Shown: positions 7,416 through 14,893 of the stretch, piece after piece | How the letters are laid out: the number at the start of each line of letters is the position of its first letter | Numbering within the stretch: the stretch's first letter is position 1 | Origin: Candidatus Hydrothermota bacterium | Lineage (GTDB): Bacteria > Hydrothermota > Hydrothermia > UBA1063 | Direction: 5' to 3' | DNA: 19,898 nt | NCBI GenBank assembly: GCA_003644895.1 | Contig: QNDO01000009.1 | Location: 1 to 19,898 of the forward strand | Notes under the pieces: model-generated | Database searches by the model: none | Seen by the model: only the letters and a program-made list of their open reading frames with translations | Told to the model about the DNA's origin: nothing | Made by a program: the position numbers and the translations under genes

Positions 7416-8238
7416 GAAACTACTGGATTTTCTGGAAGAGGACATACCTTTTGGAGATATAACGTCATCAATAATACCTGCTGATAAAAATATCAATGCA
7501 CGTATTGAAGCAAGGGAAAATTTAAAGATATTTGGCATCCAGTATGCAGGGCTCCTCTTAGATTATTTTGGGATTCAGCACCGCTTTCTAAAAAAAGATG
7601 GCGAATGGGTAAGAAAAGGAGAAAAAATTGCCACTTTAAATGGAAATGCACGACAAATACTTCAGCTGGAGAGAACAGTTCTGAATCTCCTTGCTCATCT
7701 TTCGGGTATTACTACCCTGACACACTTTTTCATCATGAAGGCAAAAGCTGTAAATCCTGCAGTAAAGATTGCCTGTACCCGAAAGACCCTGCCTGGATTG
7801 AGATTTTTTGAGAAAGAGGCCTGCCTGGCCGGTGGTGCGGACCCTCACCGATTTTCTCTCTCCGATATGATTCTCATTAAAGACAATCATATCAAAATCT
7901 TGGGGGGGGTTGAACAGGCATTAAAAGAAGCTAAAAGGTTTGCCAGCTTTACAAAAAAAATTGAGATAGAGGTGGAAAATAAAGAGGACGCTTTAAAGGC
8001 TGCTGAGATGGGAGCCAACATTATCATGCTGGACAATATGGAACCCCATGAAATAAGGGAGGTAATAGCCCTTCTGGAAAAGGAAAAAGTTAGAGAGAAG
8101 GTTATTCTTGAAGCCTCCGGGGGGATTAACCTTGAAAACATTGAAGAATATGCAAAAACAGGGGTGGATATAATATATGTAGGTAGAATAACCTATGGTG
8201 CATATCATTGTGATATAAGTATGGAGGTTGAAGAGTGA
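7396..8238 (+). CDS. nadC: Nicotinate-nucleotide pyrophosphorylase (carboxylating), quinolinate phosphoribosyltransferase
   Basis: This enzyme converts quinolinate and PRPP to nicotinate mononucleotide in de novo NAD synthesis. With ATG 7396 it has 280 residues, normal for the family. Visible motifs are EDIPFGDITS near the N-terminus, the helix LNLLAHLSGITTLT, the substrate-binding ACTRKTLPGLR at 127-136, GGADPHRF at 146-153, LIKDNHI at 160-166, IEIEVEN at 189-195, MLDNM at 211-215, and ASGGINLENI followed by IYVGRIT at the phosphate end. The HRF/KDNH version resembles archaeal and thermophile forms. ModD is an alternative family member, but the KDNH and VEN motifs favour NadC. The start is uncertain: in-frame ATGs at 7342, 7381 and 7396 all lack a Shine-Dalgarno, and 7396 gives the most typical N-terminus. 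It overlaps nadX by GTGA. A run of eight G at 7902-7909 lies inside the gene. Confidence 0.93.
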   Translation: MKSKILKKLLDFLEEDIPFGDITSSIIPADKNINARIEARENLKIFGIQYAGLLLDYFGIQHRFLKKDGEWVRKGEKIATLNGNARQILQLERTVLNLLAHLSGITTLTHFFIMKAKAVNPAVKIACTRKTLPGLRFFEKEACLAGGADPHRFSLSDMILIKDNHIKILGGVEQALKEAKRFASFTKKIEIEVENKEDALKAAEMGANIIMLDNMEPHEIREVIALLEKEKVREKVILEASGGINLENIEEYAKTGVDIIYVGRITYGAYHCDISMEVEE

Positions 8239-9017
8239 GAGCAGGGATTATTGGATGTGGAGCCATCGGATCATTCCTTGCCAGAGAAATCGACAGAGGC
8301 AATGTGGCTCACATGAAACTTGTTGCACTGTTTGATATAGATTTAAATAAGGTATATAAACTTGTGGAGTCTTTAGAACATAAGCCTCAAATAGCTGATA
8401 GTTTTGAGAAATTTTTAAAATTACCCGTGGATTTTGTAATAGAGGCAGCCTCCCAGCAGGCAGTTTTTCAGTATGCAGAAAAAATCTTAAAGCAAAAAAA
8501 ACCGCTTCTTCTTATGAGTGCAGGTGCTCTTGCAGATGATAGATTAAGAGAAAAATTATTTCGGGTGGCTCGGGAAAATAATACCAAAATTTATATTCCC
8601 TCTGGTGCCATTGCGGGGCTTGACGGCCTCAAGGCAATGAGCAATGTGAGACTTCACCGTGCAAGACTCACTACACGAAAATCCCCCTCTGCATTGGGGG
8701 TTAAAACGGAGAAGCCTGTTGTGGTTTTCTCAGGGAATGCCCATGAAGCAGCCAAAAGATATCCCCAAAATATTAATGTTGCGATTGCATTTGGTCTGGC
8801 TGCTCATGCCATAGATATCCTCCAGGTAGAGATTGTAGCTGACCCAGGAGTTTCAAGGAATATACACACAATAGAAGTAGAGGGGGAGGCTGGAAAACTG
8901 GAAATTACACTGGAAAATTTTCCCTTCCCGGACAATCCAAAAACAAGTTTTCTCGCAGCACTTTCTGCTCTTCAGGTGTTAAAAAATATAGCATCCAATG
9001 TAGTAATTGGAGGTTAA
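8235..9017 (+). CDS. nadX: L-aspartate dehydrogenase NadX
   Basis: This NAD(P)-dependent enzyme oxidises aspartate to iminoaspartate, the substrate of quinolinate synthase, so it replaces oxygen-dependent NadB. It has 260 residues. The Rossmann glycines are GCGAIG at 7-12. The family hallmarks SAGALAD at 95-101, SGAIAGLDGLKAM at 123-135, and the C-terminal block AHAIDILQVEIVADPGVSRN then IHTIEVEGEAG (His211) and NPKTSFLAALSAL are all present. The start is GTG 8235, which overlaps the nadC stop by four bases and has GGAGG at 8223-8227, seven bases upstream. Adjacent nadX and nadC are as expected for aspartate-to-NAD synthesis. Quinolinate synthase (nadA) is not in the window. Confidence 0.93.
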   Translation: MRAGIIGCGAIGSFLAREIDRGNVAHMKLVALFDIDLNKVYKLVESLEHKPQIADSFEKFLKLPVDFVIEAASQQAVFQYAEKILKQKKPLLLMSAGALADDRLREKLFRVARENNTKIYIPSGAIAGLDGLKAMSNVRLHRARLTTRKSPSALGVKTEKPVVVFSGNAHEAAKRYPQNINVAIAFGLAAHAIDILQVEIVADPGVSRNIHTIEVEGEAGKLEITLENFPFPDNPKTSFLAALSALQVLKNIASNVVIGG

Positions 9018-9018
9018 A

Positions 9019-10440
9019 ATGAAGGATTTTGCTATAACAATCCTGGATTTGCTGAAACAACCAGGAGTAGAGTATGGCGATGTGAGGGTGGTACATATTG
9101 TTGAAGAAAACATTGTGGTGAAAAACGGTAAAATTGAAGACATCAGAAGAGAAGAGAATCTCGGATTTGGTATAAGAGTTATGATAAATGGTGCCTGGGG
9201 TTTTGCTTCCTCCAGTAACCTCACCATAGTGAGTGCAGATAAGGCTATCAAGAACGCTGTAGGTGCAGCAAAAGCAGCCTCCCTGACCGGAATCAAAACG
9301 GAGTTTCATAAGGAAGAAGCTTATATAGAAAGATATGTAGTTCCCTTTGAAAAAGATCCTTTTTCCATCAGCATTGAAGAAAAAATAAAACTGCTTCTTA
9401 CACTTGATGAACTACTGAAGGACAAACATGTTATAAACAGATATAGTCACTTAAATTTTAAACGACTTCATCAGGTTTTTGCATCCACAGAAGGCTCTGT
9501 GATCGAACAAGAATTTATTGATTCTGGTGGCGGAATAAGTGTTATTACTATGAAAAATGGAGAAATACAGACCCGATCCTTTTCAAACTATGGACGAAGA
9601 GGATTTGAATTTATCGAAGAGCTGGACCTTGTACAAAAGGCCCAGCAAATCAAAGAACAGGGGATACAACTCCTCAATGCTCCCCTTTGCCCCGAAGGCA
9701 TTATGGATGTCATCATCGATACCGACCAGATGGCCCTTCAAATTCACGAGTCAATAGGCCACGCTCTGGAACTTGACAGAGTTCTTGGATATGAAGCGTC
9801 TTATGCAGGAACAAGTTTCGCAACCCTGGATAAATTGAACAGTTTTCAGTATGGATCTGAAATTTTGAATGTTTACCAGGATGCAACTTATCCAGGAGGA
9901 TTGGGTACCTTCGGCTTTGATGATGAAGGTGTAAGGGCAAAAAAGGAGGTATTGATACAGGAAGGCATTCTTAGAGGATACTTATCTTCAAGAGATACAG
10001 CTCCGCGCATTGGCAGAAAAAGCTCAGGGGCCGCCCGGGCGCAGGACTGGTCTAGGATTCCTATTGTTAGAATGACAAACATCAATCTGGAACCCGGAGA
10101 ATCTTCGCTGGAGGAGATGATCCAAGAGACAAAAGAAGGAATTTTCCTGCAAACCAACAAAAGCTGGTCAATTGATGATAAAAGGCTCAATTTTCAGTTT
10201 GGAACTGAAATAGGATGGCTTATAAAAAATGGGAAAATAAAGAGCCTGTGTAAAAACCCTGTATATACAGGCATCACACCCCAATTCTGGAGATCCCTGG
10301 TCAAAATTGGAAATAGAGATGAATTTAAAATGTGGGGGATATTAAACTGTGGTAAAGGAGAACCGGGCCAAATAATGAGGGTGGGACATGGTTCTCCTCC
10401 CTGTAAGTTCAAAAATATAAAAGTATTTCCCGGGAAATGA
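9019..10440 (+). CDS. tldD: TldD/PmbA-family metalloprotease, TldD type
   Basis: TldD with its partner TldE/PmbA forms a zinc protease that degrades unfolded or modified peptides, for example in microcin B17 maturation and CcdA turnover. The protein has 473 residues. The zinc motif HESIGH (HExxxH, His243, Glu244, His248) is present, as is a downstream cysteine in the block NCGKGEPGQIMRVGHGSPPC (Cys444), which matches the C-terminal metal ligand of TldD subunits. PmbA/TldE subunits lack this motif. ATG 9019 is preferred because GGAGG at 9009-9013, formed by the last codons of nadX, sits five bases ahead. A TTG at 9007 would place the Shine-Dalgarno inside the coding region. The following apbE overlaps by ATGA. 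No tldE lies next to it, unlike many genomes where the two are paired. Confidence 0.92.
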   Translation: MKDFAITILDLLKQPGVEYGDVRVVHIVEENIVVKNGKIEDIRREENLGFGIRVMINGAWGFASSSNLTIVSADKAIKNAVGAAKAASLTGIKTEFHKEEAYIERYVVPFEKDPFSISIEEKIKLLLTLDELLKDKHVINRYSHLNFKRLHQVFASTEGSVIEQEFIDSGGGISVITMKNGEIQTRSFSNYGRRGFEFIEELDLVQKAQQIKEQGIQLLNAPLCPEGIMDVIIDTDQMALQIHESIGHALELDRVLGYEASYAGTSFATLDKLNSFQYGSEILNVYQDATYPGGLGTFGFDDEGVRAKKEVLIQEGILRGYLSSRDTAPRIGRKSSGAARAQDWSRIPIVRMTNINLEPGESSLEEMIQETKEGIFLQTNKSWSIDDKRLNFQFGTEIGWLIKNGKIKSLCKNPVYTGITPQFWRSLVKIGNRDEFKMWGILNCGKGEPGQIMRVGHGSPPCKFKNIKVFPGK

Positions 10441-11405
10441 ATAAAAAAATTTATGTTTCATTAATTTTTACATTTTTATTTTTTATATTATCCTGCACCG
10501 AAAGACCTCGTTATTCCACACATACTTATTTGGTTATGGGAACACTTCTCAATGTAACCCTGCCTGAAGATTACAATACTTATGCAGATTCTGTCTTTAA
10601 AATCTTTGCTCTTGTGGATACCTTGATGAATCCCCTCAATCCTAATTCAGATGTTTATCGTCTAAACCACAACAGTGGTAAAGGAGTAAAAGTGCATAAA
10701 TGGACAGCTGATTGTATTCGAAAGGCTGTGGAGATAGCGGAATTAACTCATGGAGCATTTGATCCCACTGTGGGTGGAATCGTCCATCTCTGGCATTTTG
10801 ATGAACAGGGGAAATATGTATTTCCTGATCCAGATTCTGTAAAAAAATATATACACCTTGTGGACTACAGAAAAATAAAAATAAAAGGCGATACGGTATG
10901 GCTTGGAGAAGGACAATCCATCACTTTGGCGGGTATTGCCAAAGGTTATGCCGTAGACCTTGCTGTCTTTTTCTTAAAAGAACATGGTGTCAGGTCAGGT
11001 ATAATTGATGCAGGAGGAGATCTCTTTCTTCTGGGTGATAAAAATGGAAAATCGTGGAATGTGGGGGTTCGTGATCCAGTTACAAAGGGAGTAAGAGAAG
11101 TAATCAGTGTTAAAGACAGAAGTGTTTGTACGTCAGGAAGTTATGAAAGATTTGTAGAGTATAAGGGGAAAAAATATTCTCACATTTTTGATCCCAGAAC
11201 AGGATATCCAGTTTCTAATGGTGTATTGAGTGTTACAGTAATCTATAATAAGGCAACCTATGCTGATGCCCTTGCCACAGCTTTATTCGTGCTTGGACCT
11301 AAAAGGGCTATGGAGATAGTGGAGAATATAAAGGGTCTGGATGCTTATATAATAACTGAGAAAGAGATTTTCAAATCCTCTGGAATTAACAGATATGTTA
11401 AATAG
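10437..11405 (+). CDS. apbE: FAD:protein FMN transferase ApbE (lipoprotein)
   Basis: ApbE takes FMN from FAD and attaches it to a threonine in a Dxx(S/T)GAT motif of extracytoplasmic proteins such as RnfD, RnfG and NqrB/C. It has 322 residues. The N-terminal hydrophobic stretch ends in FILSC, so lipid attachment at Cys20 is expected, placing it outside the cytoplasmic membrane. Visible motifs are TYLVMGTLLNVTLP, AFDPTVGG, LAGIAKGYAVDLA at 164-176, IIDAGGDLFLLGD at 189-201, the HIFDPRTGYPV substrate loop at 249-259, and the Mg-binding YADALATALFVLG with Asp276. The start overlaps the tldD stop (ATGA), and there is only a weak Shine-Dalgarno. The rnf operon a gene downstream supplies obvious substrates: RnfD Thr159 and RnfG Thr313, possibly also Thr160. 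Confidence 0.95.
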   Translation: MNKKIYVSLIFTFLFFILSCTERPRYSTHTYLVMGTLLNVTLPEDYNTYADSVFKIFALVDTLMNPLNPNSDVYRLNHNSGKGVKVHKWTADCIRKAVEIAELTHGAFDPTVGGIVHLWHFDEQGKYVFPDPDSVKKYIHLVDYRKIKIKGDTVWLGEGQSITLAGIAKGYAVDLAVFFLKEHGVRSGIIDAGGDLFLLGDKNGKSWNVGVRDPVTKGVREVISVKDRSVCTSGSYERFVEYKGKKYSHIFDPRTGYPVSNGVLSVTVIYNKATYADALATALFVLGPKRAMEIVENIKGLDAYIITEKEIFKSSGINRYVK

Positions 11406-12546
11406 AGAAAAAGACGAAAAAGTAGCTCTAAGGTCCATATTGATAACCTTCTTTCTTGTTCTTATTAAGATACTAGCATATTTTCTTTCAGGGAGCATCG
11501 CCATTTTTGCAGATGCTATCCATTCTCTCACTGACACTGTTTCGTCACTGCTGGTATTTCTGGGGATTGTATTTTCTAAGAAAAAAACAAAAAAATTCCC
11601 CTATGGACTGTACAAACTGGAGAATTTTGCCAGCCTTATTCTTTCAATTATCATATTTTTTGCAGGATTTGAGATTATTAAAGAAGCCTTTCAATACAAA
11701 ACTTTGACCAGAAATTACTTCTGGCCGTTAGGAGTGGCATTTATATCTTCTCTGATCTCTTTTTTACTATCCAATTATAAATTGAAGGCAGGAAAAGAAG
11801 TGAATTCTCCCAGCCTTATAGCAGATGGTATCCATTCCCGTACTGATGCTCTCTCCTCTATTATTGTATTTTTTGGTGTAGGTGGCGGTCTATTAAACTT
11901 TCCTCTGGAAAAAGCAGCAGCTGTGATAGTAGCTCTTTTCATATTCAGGGCTTCATTTGAACTTCTGAGTAACTCCGTAAAGGTTCTCCTGGATGCTTCA
12001 ATTGATATGGAAACAATGATAAAAATCAGGGATATAATTATGGATTTTCCGCAGGTAACCAGGATTATAACAATTAAAGGAAGAAATTCAGGAAGGTTCG
12101 TATTCGTTGAGGCCATTCTCGAGATGGACGTGAATACCCTTGAAGAAGCCCATGGAGTTAGCGAAGAGATAGAAAAAGCAATAAAAAAGGAAATCAAATA
12201 TGTGGAATCTGTATTAATTCATTATGAGCCACTGAAGAAAGAATTGAAAAAAGCATTTATTCCTGTAAAGGAAGACAAACCTACACTTCATATTGGAGAG
12301 GCGGATGAATTTGTCATTGTAGAAAAATACGATGATAAATTTAGGAAGATAGGAAGGATTCCCAACCCTGCCAGACTGACAGATAAAGGGAAAGGGAGAA
12401 TCATAATGGATTTTGTAGAACAGGAAGGGATAGATGCTGTTATACTCCCATCTCCTCCCCCGGATAAACATCTGATCCTGATGTTGAAGGGTAAAGGTAT
12501 AAGAATTTTTATAGAGGAAAATGTAAGTAAGATCCTGAGTTCCTGA
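11395..12546 (+). CDS. CDF cation efflux transporter with extra C-terminal NifX-like domain
   Basis: The protein has 383 residues; ordinary CDF transporters have about 290-310. Residues 10-200 carry about six membrane segments with the metal-site motifs HSLTD (His43, Asp47) in TM2 and HSRTD (His147, Asp151) in TM5, an arrangement linked to Zn2+ and related divalent metals. Residues about 200-285 form the usual cytoplasmic CDF dimerisation domain, ending VLIHYEP. The extra tail, about 292-383, has the pattern of the NifX/NafY/FeMo-cofactor-binding fold: IGRIPNPARLTD, then IIMDFVEQEGIDAVILP, then MLKGKGIRIFIEE. It lacks the usual glycine-rich loop and clear metal ligands. The ATG overlaps apbE by 11 bases with a poor Shine-Dalgarno, so it is probably translationally coupled. 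The substrate metal is not known. Confidence 0.85.
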   Translation: MLNREKDEKVALRSILITFFLVLIKILAYFLSGSIAIFADAIHSLTDTVSSLLVFLGIVFSKKKTKKFPYGLYKLENFASLILSIIIFFAGFEIIKEAFQYKTLTRNYFWPLGVAFISSLISFLLSNYKLKAGKEVNSPSLIADGIHSRTDALSSIIVFFGVGGGLLNFPLEKAAAVIVALFIFRASFELLSNSVKVLLDASIDMETMIKIRDIIMDFPQVTRIITIKGRNSGRFVFVEAILEMDVNTLEEAHGVSEEIEKAIKKEIKYVESVLIHYEPLKKELKKAFIPVKEDKPTLHIGEADEFVIVEKYDDKFRKIGRIPNPARLTDKGKGRIIMDFVEQEGIDAVILPSPPPDKHLILMLKGKGIRIFIEENVSKILSS

Positions 12547-12565
12547 CCTCTCCATTCCTTGCCAA

Positions 12566-12583
12566 TTTGAACAATAATTCAAA
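12566..12583. repeat. Inverted repeat over the rnf -35 box, possible operator
   Basis: TTTGAA-CAATAA-TTCAAA is a perfect six-base inverted repeat with a six-base centre that covers the -35 box. Its position suits a repressor site. It is loosely reminiscent of redox-sensing Rex operators (TTGTGAA...TTCACAA), but the half-sites and spacing differ, so I do not assign a regulator. In AT-rich DNA a repeat this short can occur by chance. Confidence 0.3.
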
Positions 12584-12595
12584 ATACAATATAAT
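12567..12595 (+). promoter_or_regulatory. Candidate promoter of the rnf operon
   Basis: TTGAAC (12567-12572) and a perfect TATAAT (12590-12595) are separated by exactly 17 bases in the only real plus-strand gap of the window. The predicted start near 12602 gives a leader of about 22 bases containing the Shine-Dalgarno GGGGAGG (12611-12617), six bases before the rnfC ATG. There is no obvious terminator between the CDF gene and this promoter, so readthrough from the nadC unit is also possible. Confidence 0.6.
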
Positions 12596-12623
12596 TTTTT
12601 ACTAACAAAAGGGGAGGTAATGA

Positions 12624-13940
12624 ATGAATAAATTTACTTTTCGTGGTGGTGTTCATCCTCCTTATAACAAAATCACATCCAACAAAAAAATAGAAGCACT
12701 TCCCCTTCCAGAGGTTTTATACGTTCCATTATCTCAGCATGCTGGGAAACCTGCAAAGCCTCTGGTCAAAAGGGGAGATGTAGTTAAAAAGGGGCAGAAA
12801 ATCGGCGAAGCCGATGGTTTTATTTCCGCCAATATACATGCTCCCACCTCTGGTAAAGTCAAAAGCATAATGGAGCATCCTCACCCGGTATTTCTCGAGA
12901 ATGTTCCCACAGTAATCATTGAAGCTGATGGTGACGACACATGGTTTGATGGATACGGAGAGAGAAAAGACTGGCAGGAGAGAACAAGAGAAGAAATAAT
13001 CAACGATGTCAAAGAGGCTGGCATCGTAGGACTTGGCGGTGCGGCATTTCCTTCCCATGTAAAGCTATCCCCGCCTCCAGAGAAAAAGATAGATACGGTC
13101 ATAATTAATGGAGCAGAATGTGAACCCTACCTCACTGCAGATGACAGACTTATGCAGGAAAGGCCCGAAGACATGTTATGGGGTGCTAGACTCATAAAGA
13201 GGGCTGTGGGTGCTGAAAAGGTCTATATAGCCATAGAAGATAACAAACCGAAAGCTATAAACTCTATCCAAGATGCCCTTCGAGAATTTGATGATATTGA
13301 GCTGAGGGTTGTTAAAACCAAATATCCAGAAGGCGCTGAAAAACAGCTTATTAAAGCGCTTACGGGAAGAGAAGTCCCCAGAGGAGGACTACCTATGGAT
13401 GTAGGTTGTCTTGTGCATAATGCAGGTACATCCATAGCAATCTACGAAGCTGTTAGATTTGGTAAACCTCTCATAGAAAGGGTACTAACACTTTCTGGAA
13501 GCGGTGCTCAGGGTAAAGGTAACTATCTAGTTCGGATTGGAACGCAATTTTCTTACATAGTGGGAAAAACCGGGGGTACCTCAGGTGATATCAAAAAGGT
13601 AATAATGGGGGGTCCCATGATGGGAATCTCCCAATATTCTCTTGATGTACCGGTTATAAAGGGAACTTCAGGTATCCTTTTATTTACATCAAAAGAAGTA
13701 AAATTCCATGAACCATATCCCTGTATCAGATGTTCAAGGTGTGTAAGTGTATGTCCCATGGGTCTCCTACCTCTTATACTCGTGGACCTTGTCAAATATG
13801 GAAGATTGGAAATAGCGAAGGAACAGTATGGACTTCTGGATTGTATAGAGTGTGGTTCATGTGCTTATATTTGTCCTTCCCACATTCCACACGTACAATG
13901 GATCAAATATGGTAAATCTGAACTAAGGAGGAAAAAATGA
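12624..13940 (+). CDS. rnfC: Rnf complex subunit RnfC (NAD(H)-binding, 2x[4Fe-4S])
   Basis: RnfC is the peripheral NADH-interacting subunit of the ferredoxin:NAD+ oxidoreductase. It has 438 residues. It begins with the typical FRGGVHPPYNK and a lipoyl-like barrel (IHAPTSGKVKSI). Next comes the NuoF-like nucleotide/FMN-binding part with GIVGLGGAAFPSHVKL at 133-148 and INGAECEPYLTADDRLM. Two ferredoxin motifs close the protein: C367-x2-C370-x2-C373-x3-C377P and C407-x2-C410-x2-C413-x3-C417P. The lack of the NqrA pattern and the presence of RnfB downstream make this Rnf and not Nqr. ATG 12624 follows GGGGAGG at 12611-12617. An overlapping ATG at 12620 hits a stop after three codons. rnfD overlaps by ATGA. 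Confidence 0.97.
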   Translation: MNKFTFRGGVHPPYNKITSNKKIEALPLPEVLYVPLSQHAGKPAKPLVKRGDVVKKGQKIGEADGFISANIHAPTSGKVKSIMEHPHPVFLENVPTVIIEADGDDTWFDGYGERKDWQERTREEIINDVKEAGIVGLGGAAFPSHVKLSPPPEKKIDTVIINGAECEPYLTADDRLMQERPEDMLWGARLIKRAVGAEKVYIAIEDNKPKAINSIQDALREFDDIELRVVKTKYPEGAEKQLIKALTGREVPRGGLPMDVGCLVHNAGTSIAIYEAVRFGKPLIERVLTLSGSGAQGKGNYLVRIGTQFSYIVGKTGGTSGDIKKVIMGGPMMGISQYSLDVPVIKGTSGILLFTSKEVKFHEPYPCIRCSRCVSVCPMGLLPLILVDLVKYGRLEIAKEQYGLLDCIECGSCAYICPSHIPHVQWIKYGKSELRRKK

Positions 13941-14893
13941 AAGCCAATGAACGTTTATTTACAATATCTGTTTCGCCTCATCTCACCACTGAAGAGGACG
14001 TCAAAAAGATTATGTGGAATACTGTTATTTCACTTATTCCCCCTGCTGCTTTTGGAATATATATATTCGGACTATATTCTCTACTCCTTATAATTACATC
14101 CGTAGTTTTTTCAGTTCTAACTGAGGCGGTATTTTTAAAGGCAAGAAATAAAAACTGGAGGCAGTGTTTCGATGGAAGTGCGGTTATAACAGGAATACTT
14201 TTAGCTCTTACACTTCCACCAAAGTTCCCATTATGGGGAATTGCCATAGGTGCCGCTTTCGCCATTTCCTTTGGAAAACAGATATTCGGTGGTATTGGAC
14301 AGAATATCTTTAACCCTGCACTGGTCGGTAGAGCGTTTCTTATGGCTGCTTTTCCTGTAGAATCCACAACTTGGACTGCACCTAAAGGTGTGGATACCTT
14401 TACAGGTGCCACACCTCTGGCCAATTGGAAATTCAATCACATTATGACCCCATATAAGGATCTCTTTCTGGGGAATATTTCTGGCTCTCTGGGAGAAACC
14501 TCTGTTATTGCAATACTCATTGGTGGTGCTTTTCTCCTTTATAAAAAATATATAGACTGGAGACTCCCCCTTAGCTATGTGGGTACTGTATTTGTACTCG
14601 GTGGGATATTCTGGCTTATAAACCCCCACAAATACCCTGATCCGCTCTTCCATATCCTCGCAGGTGGTCTTATGCTGGGAGCAGTATATATGATAACTGA
14701 TATGGTGACTTCACCAATAACTCCACGAGGGAGAGTGATATATGGTATCATTGCAGGGGTATTTGTGATCCTGATACGACTATTCGCTGGTTACCCAGAG
14801 GGAGTGATGTTTTCCATTCTTCTGGTCAATATGATAAGACCATGGATTGACAGGGCGATAAAACCCAATATTCTGGGGGAGGTTAAGAAATGA
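13937..14893 (+). CDS. rnfD: Rnf complex membrane subunit RnfD (covalent FMN)
   Basis: RnfD is a polytopic membrane subunit related to NqrB that carries covalently bound FMN and is thought to form part of the Na+ or H+ path. It has 318 residues and about eight or more hydrophobic segments. Conserved blocks are the N-terminal SVSPHL, FDGSAVITGILLALTLPP at 78-95, FGGIGQNIFNPALVGRAFL at 117-135, and the flavinylation motif DTFTGATPL (Asp153...Thr159), which fits the ApbE consensus Dxx(S/T)GAT. The C-terminal block AGGLMLGAVYMITDMVTSP and RLFAGYPEGVMFSILLVNM is also typical. A GGAGG lies at 13927-13931. It overlaps rnfC before and rnfG after by ATGA, so subunit production is probably coupled. Confidence 0.96.
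   Translation: MKANERLFTISVSPHLTTEEDVKKIMWNTVISLIPPAAFGIYIFGLYSLLLIITSVVFSVLTEAVFLKARNKNWRQCFDGSAVITGILLALTLPPKFPLWGIAIGAAFAISFGKQIFGGIGQNIFNPALVGRAFLMAAFPVESTTWTAPKGVDTFTGATPLANWKFNHIMTPYKDLFLGNISGSLGETSVIAILIGGAFLLYKKYIDWRLPLSYVGTVFVLGGIFWLINPHKYPDPLFHILAGGLMLGAVYMITDMVTSPITPRGRVIYGIIAGVFVILIRLFAGYPEGVMFSILLVNMIRPWIDRAIKPNILGEVKK

Noticed and set aside
7350..7538. 63-codon N-terminal extension of the sucD frame
   Set aside because: It runs through nadC on the other strand, the added residues do not resemble SucD, and ATG 7349 has an ideal GGAGG.
9007..9018. TTG start four codons upstream for tldD
   Set aside because: The GGAGG at 9009-9013 would lie inside the coding sequence. It is well placed for ATG 9019.
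12566..12583. Assignment of the inverted repeat as a Rex operator
   Set aside because: Half-sites and centre length differ from the known Rex consensus; only a generic operator is supportable.
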